Of a DNA stretch of 52,423 nucleotides, positions 6,445 through 15,546 are shown in pieces. A program made the translations under genes and the position numbers. The stretch comes from a virus, in the IMG/VR virus record IMGVR_UViG_3300031957_002670, positions 1-52,423 of that record; one strand, 5' to 3'. A model generated the notes under the pieces. That model did not search any database. It saw only the letters and a program-made list of their open reading frames with translations, and was not told where the DNA came from. How positions within the stretch are numbered: the stretch's first letter is position 1; the number at the start of each line of letters is the position of its first letter.

Positions 6445-8054
6445 TAGTAACCAGTGCCTCCTACTCCATCTTGTTCGTGTTGATATATGGGTTCAAGTTC
6501 ACTAAATGTCATAGCAATCTGGTATTGTGTCATTGAACCATCTTTATATGTCATGTAACTATTACCCGGTGTATAATTAGCACTAAAGTTAGTGAGAGCA
6601 CAAGGTTTAAAAAGATTCATGAATGGATGATCTTCCCCATTATTATGTATATACTTCAATTGAAAAATATCTGGTGTATACAGAAAAAGTCTTTGAGGTG
6701 CTATTTGAGGTGCCATTGATCTTTTAAAGAACCGTATAATTTCTTTGACGGTTGCTGCTTCAGTGTCAGTTCTTGGTGTAAATGTAAAATTAAAACTAAA
6801 CTGTCTTAGTTTTGGACCTTTAAATAACAATTCAAGATTTTTATTTAAAACCTGACCGGTAGATCTTCCTACTATATTTGCACCAACTGCTTGACCTGCA
6901 AAATATGCAGTAATGTATGCACCTAATCCTGGAGTTCTGAGAAGATCTTTTGCAGCCTCTCCTGCATTACCCAATACGTTTGCAATAACACTACCAAACT
7001 CTGTGGCTCCTGCGTTTCTAAACTTAGTGATTCCGTCAGCTGCAAGACCGGCTCCTATTTTTTGAAGTTGATTGATCTCATCCTGATTCCAATCAACAGA
7101 GTTAGATTCACTTAAATTGGGTTGCATCGGTAACTGTATTGTTCCCGTAATACGCCCCAATTTACCAAAAATACCCTTTCCGTTAGTGGTTGTGAAATCA
7201 TCAAGTTTCGGTGCAACAATCTTGCCGTCAACTATCTTATCTGTGAGGAAAGGATTGGTTTTATATTTGTGACCAACAATTTGAATATAATCGTATCCAA
7301 AGGATGTGAGGTCTGCTTCTGGATATTGTAGCATTAATTTGCTATTTTCACCTGCAAATCTTTCGATACTATCTGTATAATAGGGATTGTCTAATTTATT
7401 TACACTAGCATAACCTGCTTCAAAAGGAAGTGTATCATCTACCGTTCCTAAAAATGCATCACCATCTAACGATGCAAAGTCTGTAAAAGGCGAGTTGGAA
7501 CCAATAGAAAATCCATCAGGTGCTAAAAAACCACCAGTAAGAGTTCCATTACTTTCAGCACTACTATCCGAGTTTTGTTCTTCACCACCACTTAAAGGAG
7601 GTACTACTTCAAGTTTAACAACCGGTGATGGTTCTGCAGTATTTGATAGTGATTTATAACCAGATAGGTTTTGTAATTCTTGATATTCTTTTCTTGATGT
7701 ACTACCAGAAAGGTTCTCTTTTGCTAAATCTAAAGTTGCTTGTTTTACACCTCGATTCAGATTTGTGTATTGTTGACTATTTTTTTCTGCAAAAAAGTCA
7801 TCAAAATCTGCTTGATTTGTTATTGTGGGGTTGTTGTTTGAAGCATTATATTGATATATTAACTTGTTACCAAACAAAGTTTTTTTGTATACATCGTAAT
7901 TTCCATTTGATCTATTGGTTATGACAACAATCTTACTTTTGTTTTGCTTACCATCAGATCCGACAGTTCCATTATCGTAGTCAAAGGTTGCCTGATACTT
8001 TGTTGGATCATTTCCACCCAAACTTTGCCAACCTGAAGTATCTTTACTTGCCAC
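6444..8054 (-). CDS. 48: Baseplate tail-tube cap gp48
   Basis: A 536-aa protein, larger than T4 gp48 (364 aa) but of the form seen in cyanophages. gp48 sits on the baseplate hub and with gp54 starts tail-tube assembly. Support: the C-terminal half has the tube-fold motif LRQFSFNFTFTPRTDTEA followed by IIRFFKRSMAP, and it pairs with gp53. A hydrophobic Ala/Gly-rich stretch (AKDLLRTPGLGAYITAYFAGQAVG) lies in the middle. The N-terminal 200 residues are Ser/Asn-rich and unlike T4, probably a lineage-specific extension. Confidence 0.8.
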   Translation of the reverse strand: MASKDTSGWQSLGGNDPTKYQATFDYDNGTVGSDGKQNKSKIVVITNRSNGNYDVYKKTLFGNKLIYQYNASNNNPTITNQADFDDFFAEKNSQQYTNLNRGVKQATLDLAKENLSGSTSRKEYQELQNLSGYKSLSNTAEPSPVVKLEVVPPLSGGEEQNSDSSAESNGTLTGGFLAPDGFSIGSNSPFTDFASLDGDAFLGTVDDTLPFEAGYASVNKLDNPYYTDSIERFAGENSKLMLQYPEADLTSFGYDYIQIVGHKYKTNPFLTDKIVDGKIVAPKLDDFTTTNGKGIFGKLGRITGTIQLPMQPNLSESNSVDWNQDEINQLQKIGAGLAADGITKFRNAGATEFGSVIANVLGNAGEAAKDLLRTPGLGAYITAYFAGQAVGANIVGRSTGQVLNKNLELLFKGPKLRQFSFNFTFTPRTDTEAATVKEIIRFFKRSMAPQIAPQRLFLYTPDIFQLKYIHNNGEDHPFMNLFKPCALTNFSANYTPGNSYMTYKDGSMTQYQIAMTFSELEPIYQHEQDGVGGTGY

Positions 8055-8089
8055 TATTGTATTTCTCCTAATAATGGTTACTAACCCGT

Positions 8090-8437
8090 TTAGTTATTTA
8101 TTCTGAAACTTTGATAAGGAATAGCACGAAGTGTTTTAAGTTCCATAGGGTCAACTACACGAAGAATTGATGATTCTTCCCAAGTATAATTCCTAAAATC
8201 ACCCCAATGATAGTTTAGACCACGAAAACCCCACTCATAAACACCAACACAAGCAATTAATGGAAATTGGTCGTATTCAACTCTTGGAGTTTTTGCTTGA
8301 TAGATGAATGTATAATAACCACCCACATCAGGAATGACTTCAGTTTCTGTTAGAATTTCCATGATTTCTAACATCATGTCATCAGGATCTGTCATACTTG
8401 AGATCCTATTTTCATCCTCTTCTTTAAATCTATTCAT
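8090..8437 (-). CDS. Conserved hypothetical protein in structural block
   Basis: A 115-aa protein (MNRFKEEDENRISSM...) with many aromatic residues in the second half (YYTFIYQAKTP, FRGLNYHWGDFRNYTW). It overlaps the gp4 gene by 4 nt and precedes gp48, so it is made with the head and baseplate proteins. I do not recognise the family. The compact beta-rich composition would suit a small structural or assembly factor; this is inference. Confidence 0.7.
   Translation of the reverse strand: MNRFKEEDENRISSMTDPDDMMLEIMEILTETEVIPDVGGYYTFIYQAKTPRVEYDQFPLIACVGVYEWGFRGLNYHWGDFRNYTWEESSILRVVDPMELKTLRAIPYQSFRINN
8095..8102 (-). promoter_or_regulatory. T4-type late promoter for gp48-gp53 (minus strand)
   Basis: AATAAATA on the minus strand lies 40 nt before the gp48 start, overlapping the end of the upstream gene. 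Spacing is longer than at other sites. Confidence 0.4.
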
Positions 8438-8883
8438 TTCTTCCAGTGATAGAGTTCATCTTCGGTAATAATCTTAAACTCAATCAAATTATCCTTACAA
8501 AAATCAACTGCAGCCTTCCATTTTGCCTGATTGACTGCATAAGTCTTTGCTTCTAAAATAAATCCTTTAGTTACTCTTTTCTTTTTGACAGGTGGTAGAG
8601 TTTGTTTCTTGGGTTTGATTTCAATTACATACTTTTTTAGTTTACCACTCTTTTCTTTCACTTCAATCAGAAAGTCTGGATAGTATCTATGTGGTCTTCC
8701 ATCAACTGGTGAAATGTACCTTATTGCTAGTTCTTCACTCGCCCATTTTACTATACTGGGATTGGTGTCACAATATCGACAAAACTGTCGTTCCCAAGAA
8801 CTTCTACAAATGATATTATTTGAATTTCCAAGGTATTTTTCAGGATGTGATGGTTTATAAATTGACTTTATACTTTGACCCAT
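8434..8883 (-). CDS. 4: Head completion protein gp4
   Basis: A 149-aa protein, matching the T4 gp4 length (150 aa). gp4 acts on the filled head before tail joining and has a TnsA-like nuclease fold. The expected acidic set is visible: Glu31 in RSSWERQFC, Asp70 in RYYPDFLIEV, and Glu88/Lys90 in VIEIKPKK, the pattern E...D...ExK. The gene is divergent from the gp54-like gene, with only 36 nt between them. Confidence 0.9.
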   Translation of the reverse strand: MGQSIKSIYKPSHPEKYLGNSNNIICRSSWERQFCRYCDTNPSIVKWASEELAIRYISPVDGRPHRYYPDFLIEVKEKSGKLKKYVIEIKPKKQTLPPVKKKRVTKGFILEAKTYAVNQAKWKAAVDFCKDNLIEFKIITEDELYHWKK

Positions 8884-8919
8884 CTAATATACATAGTATT
8901 ATAATGTAGAAATATTTAG

Positions 8920-9567
8920 ATGCCTGGACCATCTCCAAATTCAATTAAAACCTCGGCACTAAAGAGTAAAATTCTTCATGTTGCCCAGACATCGGTATAT
9001 CAAGTCAAAGTTCAACCTCCATCAAGAGTGATGAACTTTCTTAATAGTGGAACAAGAAATTTCAATTACTCTGCAGATGGTGAAAACGTTGAGTTGATGT
9101 GTTCTGCTGCATCTCTTCCTGGTGCAAACCTTTTTACTCATGAAGCAACAAATGACTTTGCTGGTATGTCAGAAAAAATGGCATATCGAAAGGATTTTGG
9201 AAACACTCTCGATTTGACCTTTATGGTGAATAATCGATATGATGTGATTGAACTATTTGATGGTTGGGTTGACTTTATTGCAGGTCAAAGTTCCGATAAC
9301 AGAGGATATTTTAATAGTGCAGTAAGTTATCGGATGAATTATCCCCAAACTTATAGAAGTAATGTATATTTGACTAAATTTGAGAAGAATGCCACAGCAG
9401 AAAGGAGAAGAAGTATATCTGACAGTTATCAGTTGCAATATACCTTTATAGATGCATTCCCAATTAGTATTGCACCAACTCAAGTGAGTTATGAAGCAAG
9501 TAATGTTTTGAAATACAACATCTCATTGTCCTATACTAGGTACATTAGAGAGCGTAAATATGCATAA
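8920..9567 (+). CDS. Tail-tube-like protein, probably baseplate tube initiator gp54
   Basis: A 215-aa protein with the order of elements seen in gp19-type tube folds: CSAASLPGANL (compare the AAQLPGS motif of tube proteins), LDLTFMVNNRYDVIELFDGWVDFI, and a final strand pair ending ALKYNISLSYTRYIRE-like. The actual tail reads SNVLKYNISLSYTRYI. In T4, gp48 and gp54 both carry this fold, and here the gene stands next to gp26 at the head of the hub operon, which suggests gp54. The main tube protein gp19 is the alternative, but in T4-like genomes that lies beside gp18. Confidence 0.6.
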   Translation: MPGPSPNSIKTSALKSKILHVAQTSVYQVKVQPPSRVMNFLNSGTRNFNYSADGENVELMCSAASLPGANLFTHEATNDFAGMSEKMAYRKDFGNTLDLTFMVNNRYDVIELFDGWVDFIAGQSSDNRGYFNSAVSYRMNYPQTYRSNVYLTKFEKNATAERRRSISDSYQLQYTFIDAFPISIAPTQVSYEASNVLKYNISLSYTRYIRERKYA

Positions 9568-9573
9568 TAAATA
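9566..9573 (+). promoter_or_regulatory. T4-type late promoter for the hub operon
   Basis: AATAAATA overlaps the stop of the previous gene and lies 25 nt before the gp26 start. Confidence 0.6.
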
Positions 9574-9598
9574 GTTTTACTTATATTATAAGTTTATC

Positions 9599-10318
9599 AT
9601 GCCTTTACCAAAGATTGTAACTCCTGAGTATGATTTGGTATTACCGTCAACCCAGAAGAAGATTACTTATAGACCTTTTCTAGTCAAAGAAGAAAAACTC
9701 TTGGTTCTTGCTCTCGAAAGTGAGAATACAAAACAGATTACGACCGCAATCAAATCTGTTCTGAAGAGTTGTATTCTTACTAGAGGTATTAAGGTAGAGA
9801 AACTTCCGACTTTTGATATTGAATATTTGTTCTTGAATATCAGAGCTCGGTCAGTTGGTGAAGAAGTTGAGGTAAACATTGTTGCTCCTGATGATGGAGT
9901 GACAAACGTAACAGTTACTATTGACCTTGAAGAAATTCAGGTTCAAACTAACGAAAACCATACTAATAAGATTAAACTTGATGATACCTTGGTGATGGAG
10001 ATGAAGTATCCTTCACTGGAACAATTCATTTCAAATAACTTTGACTTTGAAGACAACACTGATATCAATCAATCATTTGAATTGATTGCATCATGTATTG
10101 ATAAGATTTATAGTGAGGAAGAGGTCTGGGCAACTGAGGACTGTACAAAAAAAGAAGTTATTGACTTCTTGGAACAAATGAATTCAACTCAGTTTAAAGA
10201 CATTGAAGTTTTCTTTGATACTATGCCAAAACTATCTCATACAATTGAGATTACAAATCCAAACACTAAAGTAAAAAGTACTATCGTTTTGGAGGGTTTA
10301 TCCAGTTTTTTCGCATAG
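9599..10318 (+). CDS. 26: Baseplate hub subunit gp26
   Basis: A 239-aa member of the T4 baseplate protein family that includes gp26 (208 aa). Typical features are the start LPKIVTPEYDLVLPST, the YRPFLVKEEKLLVLALES segment, an internal beta domain (VEVNIVAPDDG) and a C-terminal FLEQMNSTQFKDIEVFF helix. The protein is needed for hub assembly and behaves like a tape-measure chaperone by position: it is followed by a short gp51-like frame and then a large tape-measure-type protein. Confidence 0.88.
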   Translation: MPLPKIVTPEYDLVLPSTQKKITYRPFLVKEEKLLVLALESENTKQITTAIKSVLKSCILTRGIKVEKLPTFDIEYLFLNIRARSVGEEVEVNIVAPDDGVTNVTVTIDLEEIQVQTNENHTNKIKLDDTLVMEMKYPSLEQFISNNFDFEDNTDINQSFELIASCIDKIYSEEEVWATEDCTKKEVIDFLEQMNSTQFKDIEVFFDTMPKLSHTIEITNPNTKVKSTIVLEGLSSFFA

Positions 10319-10320
10319 GC

Positions 10321-10500
10321 ATGATCCATATGGATCTAGAGAGTTATTTTAAATTAAACTTTGCGATGATGCAATACCACAAATACTCTCTCACTGAAAT
10401 TGAAAATATGATGCCCTTTGAAAGAGACATTTACGTTGCTCTCTTACAACAACATTTAGAGGAAGAAGAACAAAAACAAAAGGCAAGACAGAATGGCTAG
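10321..10500 (+). CDS. Small gp51-like hub assembly / tape-measure chaperone protein
   Basis: A 59-aa frame starting MIHMDLESYFKLN two bases after gp26 and overlapping the next gene by 8 nt. It contains YSLTEIENMMPFERDIYVALL followed by an acidic and Lys-rich tail (EEEEQKQK). The MPFERDIYV-type segment is a signature of short proteins encoded between hub genes and the tape measure in many myoviruses; in T4 the equivalent gene is 51. The gp51 identity is inferred from place and motif. Confidence 0.6.
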   Translation: MIHMDLESYFKLNFAMMQYHKYSLTEIENMMPFERDIYVALLQQHLEEEEQKQKARQNG

Positions 10501-13426
10501 AGATCCCAAAGTAACAAGAAAGGCTTATGAATATAAGTTAGGGAAGGATCTTGCCTCAAAATTGGATGATAAACAGATACATTTACTGTCAGAATACTAT
10601 AATTCTCTGAGTGATAAAGAGACGAGTGATATCGATAGTCAGATTGTTCAGGGAAGAAATAATACTGAACTACATGAAATGGCCATAGGTATGGTCGAAG
10701 AAAATGAAAGTAAAAAGACTCCACCAAAACCAAAAGCGAAACCAAAACCAAAGGCAACACCAAAGGCAAAGGCAAAACCAAAAAAGGTTTATGATGAGGA
10801 TAGATCAGTTGCATATAAGTTACCAGATCATATTCTCAAAGACCTTGACGAAGATCAGATAAAGGACTTATCTGCCGTATATAATATGATGTCGGCCGAT
10901 AAGAAAAAAGAATTTGCAAAGGGTAAGGGCGATTTGATGGATCTTGCCCGTCAGATGTCAGATCCATTACAAGAAAAATATAATACTGGAGGGTTAGATT
11001 CCTGGACTGGCAAACCCAAAGAAAATAGTAACGCAAAGCAGGGCCCAATGCCAATGCCCTCTGCTAAGAAAAAACCAGACAAGAAGGCTGTAACTGCCAT
11101 TGTCAAGAAGTTTAGTACAGAGAAGAAAGAAGATACTAAACAACCTGCTAATGAGACTATTGATCCAAAAGTATTAAGATTGTTGGGTTTAGAGGATACA
11201 TTTGACCTTGATTACGATACTTATAAGACTCTTCTTCGTGAGAAGATGGCTGCAGGCAGAATGTCTAAAAGTCAGATTCCAACTGAAGAGACTGAACTTC
11301 TCACTAATGAATTTAAGAGAGTAAAGAGTAAGACTGGTAGATTTAAACCAACTAAAAAGAAAGTTGTCAATATCTCCAAGGTAGTTCAAAGTGGTAGAAA
11401 ATATAACAAGTCTGCAGTTAACACTCAAAAACTTCTAAGTGGTTCTAAAGAAAGTGAATCAAATAAAATAGAGACGAAAGGTAAAGCAGTTACTGACTCT
11501 TTTGAAAATATCAATCAAACTCTGGTTGGTATTGATAGTCTTCTTGCTGATATACTAGGTGAAGAAAAGAAAGAGTCTGAACAAGAAGCAAAGACTGCAA
11601 GAAAGGCTGATCAAAAGGCAGAAGAAGAGAAGTCTGAAAAGAGTGCAAAGAAAGAGGCAACTAAGGCTCTAAAAGGATTCAAACCTCCAAAGATGGGTTT
11701 CCTTGATATGATCAAGAGATTCTTTGGAAATATCTTGGCTGGTGGTTTTGTATTAAAAATGCTTGACTGGATCCAAAACCCAGAAAATCAAAAGAAAATA
11801 CAGAATGTAGTTACATTTATTACGGACAATCTAGATAAAATTCTTATTGGTATTGCCGCAATAGTTGGAATTGGTATTGGTGGACAGATACTTGGTTTCT
11901 TAACATTGTTTACTCCTTTGGTAACTGGATTGTTTGGTGTACTTTCTGCAATGGCACCTATACTTGCACCTATTGTTGCTGCATTATTGCTTTGGAAGGG
12001 AGGTCAAGAAGGAGGAAAGGCACTTCAGGATCTCATTAACAGACAGAGAGGTGGTGGTCAAAAGGAAACAGAAGATGGAGTAAGGTATAGTGACAAATCA
12101 GTAGAAAGTCTTCGTCAAAATTTGAGTCTGTTATTACAACAAACAGATAAAAGAACAAATATTTTTGGACTTCCTGATTGGGCAAAACCATATAGTGAAG
12201 GTGAGAAAAGAGAATTTTTAGAAGACCAACTTGAAAAACTTAAGGAATTACAAAAGAGAATAAGAATTACCAAGTCTGTTAATGATGATTTGTATAGAAT
12301 CCAATTAAATTTGAAAAAAGGGAATGCAGAACTTGAACGATTAAGATCTTCCGGTGCTTCTGCAGACAAAATTGAAAGACAGGAAAAATTTGTCAAGGAC
12401 TTGGAAAAACAAGAAAAAACTTTTTCTATCAATAAAGAACAAAGTGTTAAAATAGAACAGAAACTAATTGGTGATATTGATTTTAATGAGTTACTTAAAG
12501 ATCCTAGAATCGCAAAGTTTATCCCAGATGAGATAAAAGACACTCTTAATAAAAGTGCCGATAATGTAAAAGTAACTCCAACATCCACACCACAGACACC
12601 AATGATGCCTTCTTCTGATGGTAGTGTGAAAAAAATTATTTTTGGTGCAGGTCATGCTGAGGATCCTAATCGACCGGGTAGTATGTTGGGTACAGATGGT
12701 AGACCTGTCCAAGGTACTGCAGATGACGGTTCTTCAGGTCTTAATACTCCAGCTAATGCAACTGGTGTGACAGAATCACAACTTTCGAGATTTGTTGTAG
12801 ACAACCTGAAAAAAGAAGTGGAGGCAAGGGGACTAACTGATAAGATTGGTTTCAGAGACATTTATAGTTGGGATGGGTTGAGAAAAGTACCCCAAGAAGT
12901 TGAGAGTACTGAAGGACATCAATATGTTGATATTCACGCTGATGCAAGAGGATTTGGTAAGGCAGGTGTTTTGCCATCGGCAAATGAATCCGCTACTGAT
13001 CGTTCTTTGATGAAAGAGTTTGGTAGGTATAGTGAAAGTTTTAAACCTTCCTCAAAAGGTGTTACTGCTGGTGGTGGCACTCTTCTTGAGATTGGTGCAA
13101 TCGATGACCCAAAACTTCGTAGTCTCTTGCTGGAAGCGAAGAGTGGTAATGCGGGACCGGCAACTCAAGAGATGATAAACAAAATTTTGAGGGGAGTTCT
13201 TCCCAGTGTTGGGCCAAAAATTGAACCAGTACAAAAACAAGAACCACCAAGACCACCTGGTAATCAGGCTTCTGCGACATTGCCGGTAGGTGGTGAAGGT
13301 GCTGGTGGTGATGAAATTGCAAGTGCAAGTGGTGGTCGAGCTGCCGCAGCATCATTCTCATCAACAGATAGGAATAACTCATCTCCACAATTGACCAGTT
13401 CAATTTTTAACCTTATGGCGGTATAG
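10493..13426 (+). CDS. Large tail/hub structural protein, tape-measure candidate (gp29-like position)
   Basis: A 977-aa protein. Visible regions: a helical N-terminus, a low-complexity Lys/Pro/Ala stretch of PKPKAKPK type near residues 80-103, a charged coiled-coil-prone section near 365-400, a basic amphipathic element FLDMIKRFFGNILAGG near 404-418, then about 50 hydrophobic residues near 450-500 rich in Ile, Gly and Ala, further coiled-coil, and a Gly/Ser-rich tail. Hydrophobic segments in a long helical protein right after gp26/gp51-like genes fit a tape measure, the role of T4 gp29. If fully helical, 977 residues would span about 145 nm. The next protein shares the FFxNIL module, so the two may be related; which one sets tail length is not proven. 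Confidence 0.6.
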   Translation: MARDPKVTRKAYEYKLGKDLASKLDDKQIHLLSEYYNSLSDKETSDIDSQIVQGRNNTELHEMAIGMVEENESKKTPPKPKAKPKPKATPKAKAKPKKVYDEDRSVAYKLPDHILKDLDEDQIKDLSAVYNMMSADKKKEFAKGKGDLMDLARQMSDPLQEKYNTGGLDSWTGKPKENSNAKQGPMPMPSAKKKPDKKAVTAIVKKFSTEKKEDTKQPANETIDPKVLRLLGLEDTFDLDYDTYKTLLREKMAAGRMSKSQIPTEETELLTNEFKRVKSKTGRFKPTKKKVVNISKVVQSGRKYNKSAVNTQKLLSGSKESESNKIETKGKAVTDSFENINQTLVGIDSLLADILGEEKKESEQEAKTARKADQKAEEEKSEKSAKKEATKALKGFKPPKMGFLDMIKRFFGNILAGGFVLKMLDWIQNPENQKKIQNVVTFITDNLDKILIGIAAIVGIGIGGQILGFLTLFTPLVTGLFGVLSAMAPILAPIVAALLLWKGGQEGGKALQDLINRQRGGGQKETEDGVRYSDKSVESLRQNLSLLLQQTDKRTNIFGLPDWAKPYSEGEKREFLEDQLEKLKELQKRIRITKSVNDDLYRIQLNLKKGNAELERLRSSGASADKIERQEKFVKDLEKQEKTFSINKEQSVKIEQKLIGDIDFNELLKDPRIAKFIPDEIKDTLNKSADNVKVTPTSTPQTPMMPSSDGSVKKIIFGAGHAEDPNRPGSMLGTDGRPVQGTADDGSSGLNTPANATGVTESQLSRFVVDNLKKEVEARGLTDKIGFRDIYSWDGLRKVPQEVESTEGHQYVDIHADARGFGKAGVLPSANESATDRSLMKEFGRYSESFKPSSKGVTAGGGTLLEIGAIDDPKLRSLLLEAKSGNAGPATQEMINKILRGVLPSVGPKIEPVQKQEPPRPPGNQASATLPVGGEGAGGDEIASASGGRAAAASFSSTDRNNSSPQLTSSIFNLMAV

Positions 13427-13430
13427 GATA

Positions 13431-15545
13431 ATGGCATTACCACTATTACTCGGTGCAGCAAAAGGTCTAATTGGTTCTGGTAAAAAGAAACCAAAGTCCG
13501 GTAAAGAAGTTGCAGGAAAAATTGTTCAACGTAAAGAAAAACAAGATGCCGAAAAACCTTCGGCCCAGAAGAAACTTGCACCTGCACAAGTATCAAGTAC
13601 CAAGTTTTTTAAAGGTGGTTCATCGACTCCCAAGATAAAGACCCTAAAACCAAATACGGGTAATAGTCAATTAGATAATGTACTTGAATCAATTCAATCA
13701 TCGATATCTAAATTAACACGTACTATTAAGAATTTTATAAAGTTTAAGAGAAAAGATAATCAAGCAAAGACTCAAAGAAAAAACAAAATGTTAGCCCGTC
13801 TGAGAGAAGTTGGGTTTGGAATGATAGGCGGTGTTTTATCTTTAGGTAAAAAGTTACTCAGTAAAATTCCATTTTTTGATAGGATTAAAAACTTCTTTGT
13901 GAACATCCTACTTGGTGGTATCATACTAATGATACTTGATAATATCAAACCAATTATCGAAACTATAAAGTATGTTGTAGAAGAAGTTAAGAAGTTATTT
14001 GAATTACTCAACAAATATCTTTTCCAACCATTATTGGAAGCGGGTAAGTTTCTTATTGATACTGTACTGCCTATTATAAATGACATACTTAAATCTCCAC
14101 CGGTTGATTTTGTAAAAACACAAATTGAAAATCTAATTAAAACACTTCAGGACAATTTTCCTGGTCTTGAAAATATTAGTAATACCGTTCAAAATGCACT
14201 CAATCAGATTCAAGGTGTAGTCACTGGTGGTTCTAACAATGTATCGACAAACACTGATAGTTCTCAATATGATACATCTTCTGGTGGATTACTTGCATCT
14301 GGTGGTATAGAACGAGGCGCAAAGGCAAAAGAACAAGTATCTCAGGCTGGATTTGGTGAATCTGAATTTACTTTGTATAGGGATACTGTTGCACAGATTG
14401 AATCTGGTGGAAAATATGATATTCAGGGTGGTTCTAAGGATGAGTTTGGTGTTGGTATGTATGCCGGTAGATATCAAATGGGTGCAACTGCAAGAGAGGA
14501 TGCTGCAAGATTGTTAGGTGAAACATATCAAGGAGATAGTGAAGCAGCAAGAAAGACATTTAGAGAAGATAAACAAATGCAGGAAAGATACTTTGCTGCA
14601 TATACTCGTGCCAATCATCAGTATTTGATGAATCGTAGTCCCGAATATAAAGAACTACCTAAGGAGGAAAAACTTCAAGTTCTTGGTTATGCACATAACC
14701 TTGGATGGAGATCAGCAGCTGAGTGGTTATCCCGTGGAAGAACTAATAGTGGTGCTGATGGTGCAGGAACAAAATCAGACACATTTGCAAATAATATTAG
14801 AAAGGCACAACAACAAAGAAGACAATCAGTACCAATACCACCTTCACTAAGATCTGGTTCAATACCATCTCAAGCAGATTTACCACCACTACCACCTACC
14901 GGAACTGGTGGTGCAAGTTTGGCTGCTGCACAACAATATGGTGCATCAAGAGATGATGGAAATAGAAGACATGCAGGTCAAGATTTTGATGCAGGACCAA
15001 ATGGAACATTCTACTCAAGAATAGGTGGTGAAGTAATCTATGCAGCAAATGCCGGTGGTGGTTATGGTAATGTTGTTGATGTTTATAACAAAGAACTTGG
15101 TGTTACTGAAAGAGTTGCCGAGGGTGATACTAATTTGGTAAAGGCTGGTGATATTATTGCAGCAGGAACACCTTTACAAAAGGGGACTAGACAGACAGGT
15201 GTATTTCATTATGAAATAAGAAAGGGGAAAGCTACAAACTCTAGTAGTTTTGCAGGAACAGTAGACCCAATTCAATATTTGAAAAGTTTGAGTAGTCGAG
15301 CTTCTTCTCAGCCACAAGTTAGTGCACCACAAATTACTGCACCTTCGGAAAGACAAACTGCAGAAGAAATTAGTAGACAGACAGATTATGAAAGAATGAG
15401 AACTATATTCATGCCCATTGCAGTACCTACTGAAGGAGGTGGTAATACTAGTTCTGGTGGTGGACCTCCTGCTATTATTGGTGGTGGGTCTTCAAGAGAT
15501 ACATACTTACAGATTATGATGGAAAACAAACTGTATAAAGGATAA
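13431..15545 (+). CDS. Tail hub protein with transglycosylase-like and M23-like domains
   Basis: A 704-aa protein. A basic N-terminus is followed by FFDRIKNFFVNILLGGIILMIL near residues 147-170, matching the element in the previous protein. Residues 307-440 resemble a lytic transglycosylase/lysozyme domain (QIESGGKYD with a candidate catalytic Glu, then MYAGRYQMG and LGYAHNLGW). Residues 500-618 resemble an M23 peptidase: RRHAGQDFD holds the HxxxD half of the zinc site, but the usual HxH half reads VFH, so one His is missing. It probably opens host peptidoglycan at injection, the job done in T4 by the gp5 lysozyme domain. The gp5-like protein downstream lacks such a domain, which fits this division. 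Confidence 0.75.
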   Translation: MALPLLLGAAKGLIGSGKKKPKSGKEVAGKIVQRKEKQDAEKPSAQKKLAPAQVSSTKFFKGGSSTPKIKTLKPNTGNSQLDNVLESIQSSISKLTRTIKNFIKFKRKDNQAKTQRKNKMLARLREVGFGMIGGVLSLGKKLLSKIPFFDRIKNFFVNILLGGIILMILDNIKPIIETIKYVVEEVKKLFELLNKYLFQPLLEAGKFLIDTVLPIINDILKSPPVDFVKTQIENLIKTLQDNFPGLENISNTVQNALNQIQGVVTGGSNNVSTNTDSSQYDTSSGGLLASGGIERGAKAKEQVSQAGFGESEFTLYRDTVAQIESGGKYDIQGGSKDEFGVGMYAGRYQMGATAREDAARLLGETYQGDSEAARKTFREDKQMQERYFAAYTRANHQYLMNRSPEYKELPKEEKLQVLGYAHNLGWRSAAEWLSRGRTNSGADGAGTKSDTFANNIRKAQQQRRQSVPIPPSLRSGSIPSQADLPPLPPTGTGGASLAAAQQYGASRDDGNRRHAGQDFDAGPNGTFYSRIGGEVIYAANAGGGYGNVVDVYNKELGVTERVAEGDTNLVKAGDIIAAGTPLQKGTRQTGVFHYEIRKGKATNSSSFAGTVDPIQYLKSLSSRASSQPQVSAPQITAPSERQTAEEISRQTDYERMRTIFMPIAVPTEGGGNTSSGGGPPAIIGGGSSRDTYLQIMMENKLYKG

Positions 15546-15546
15546 T

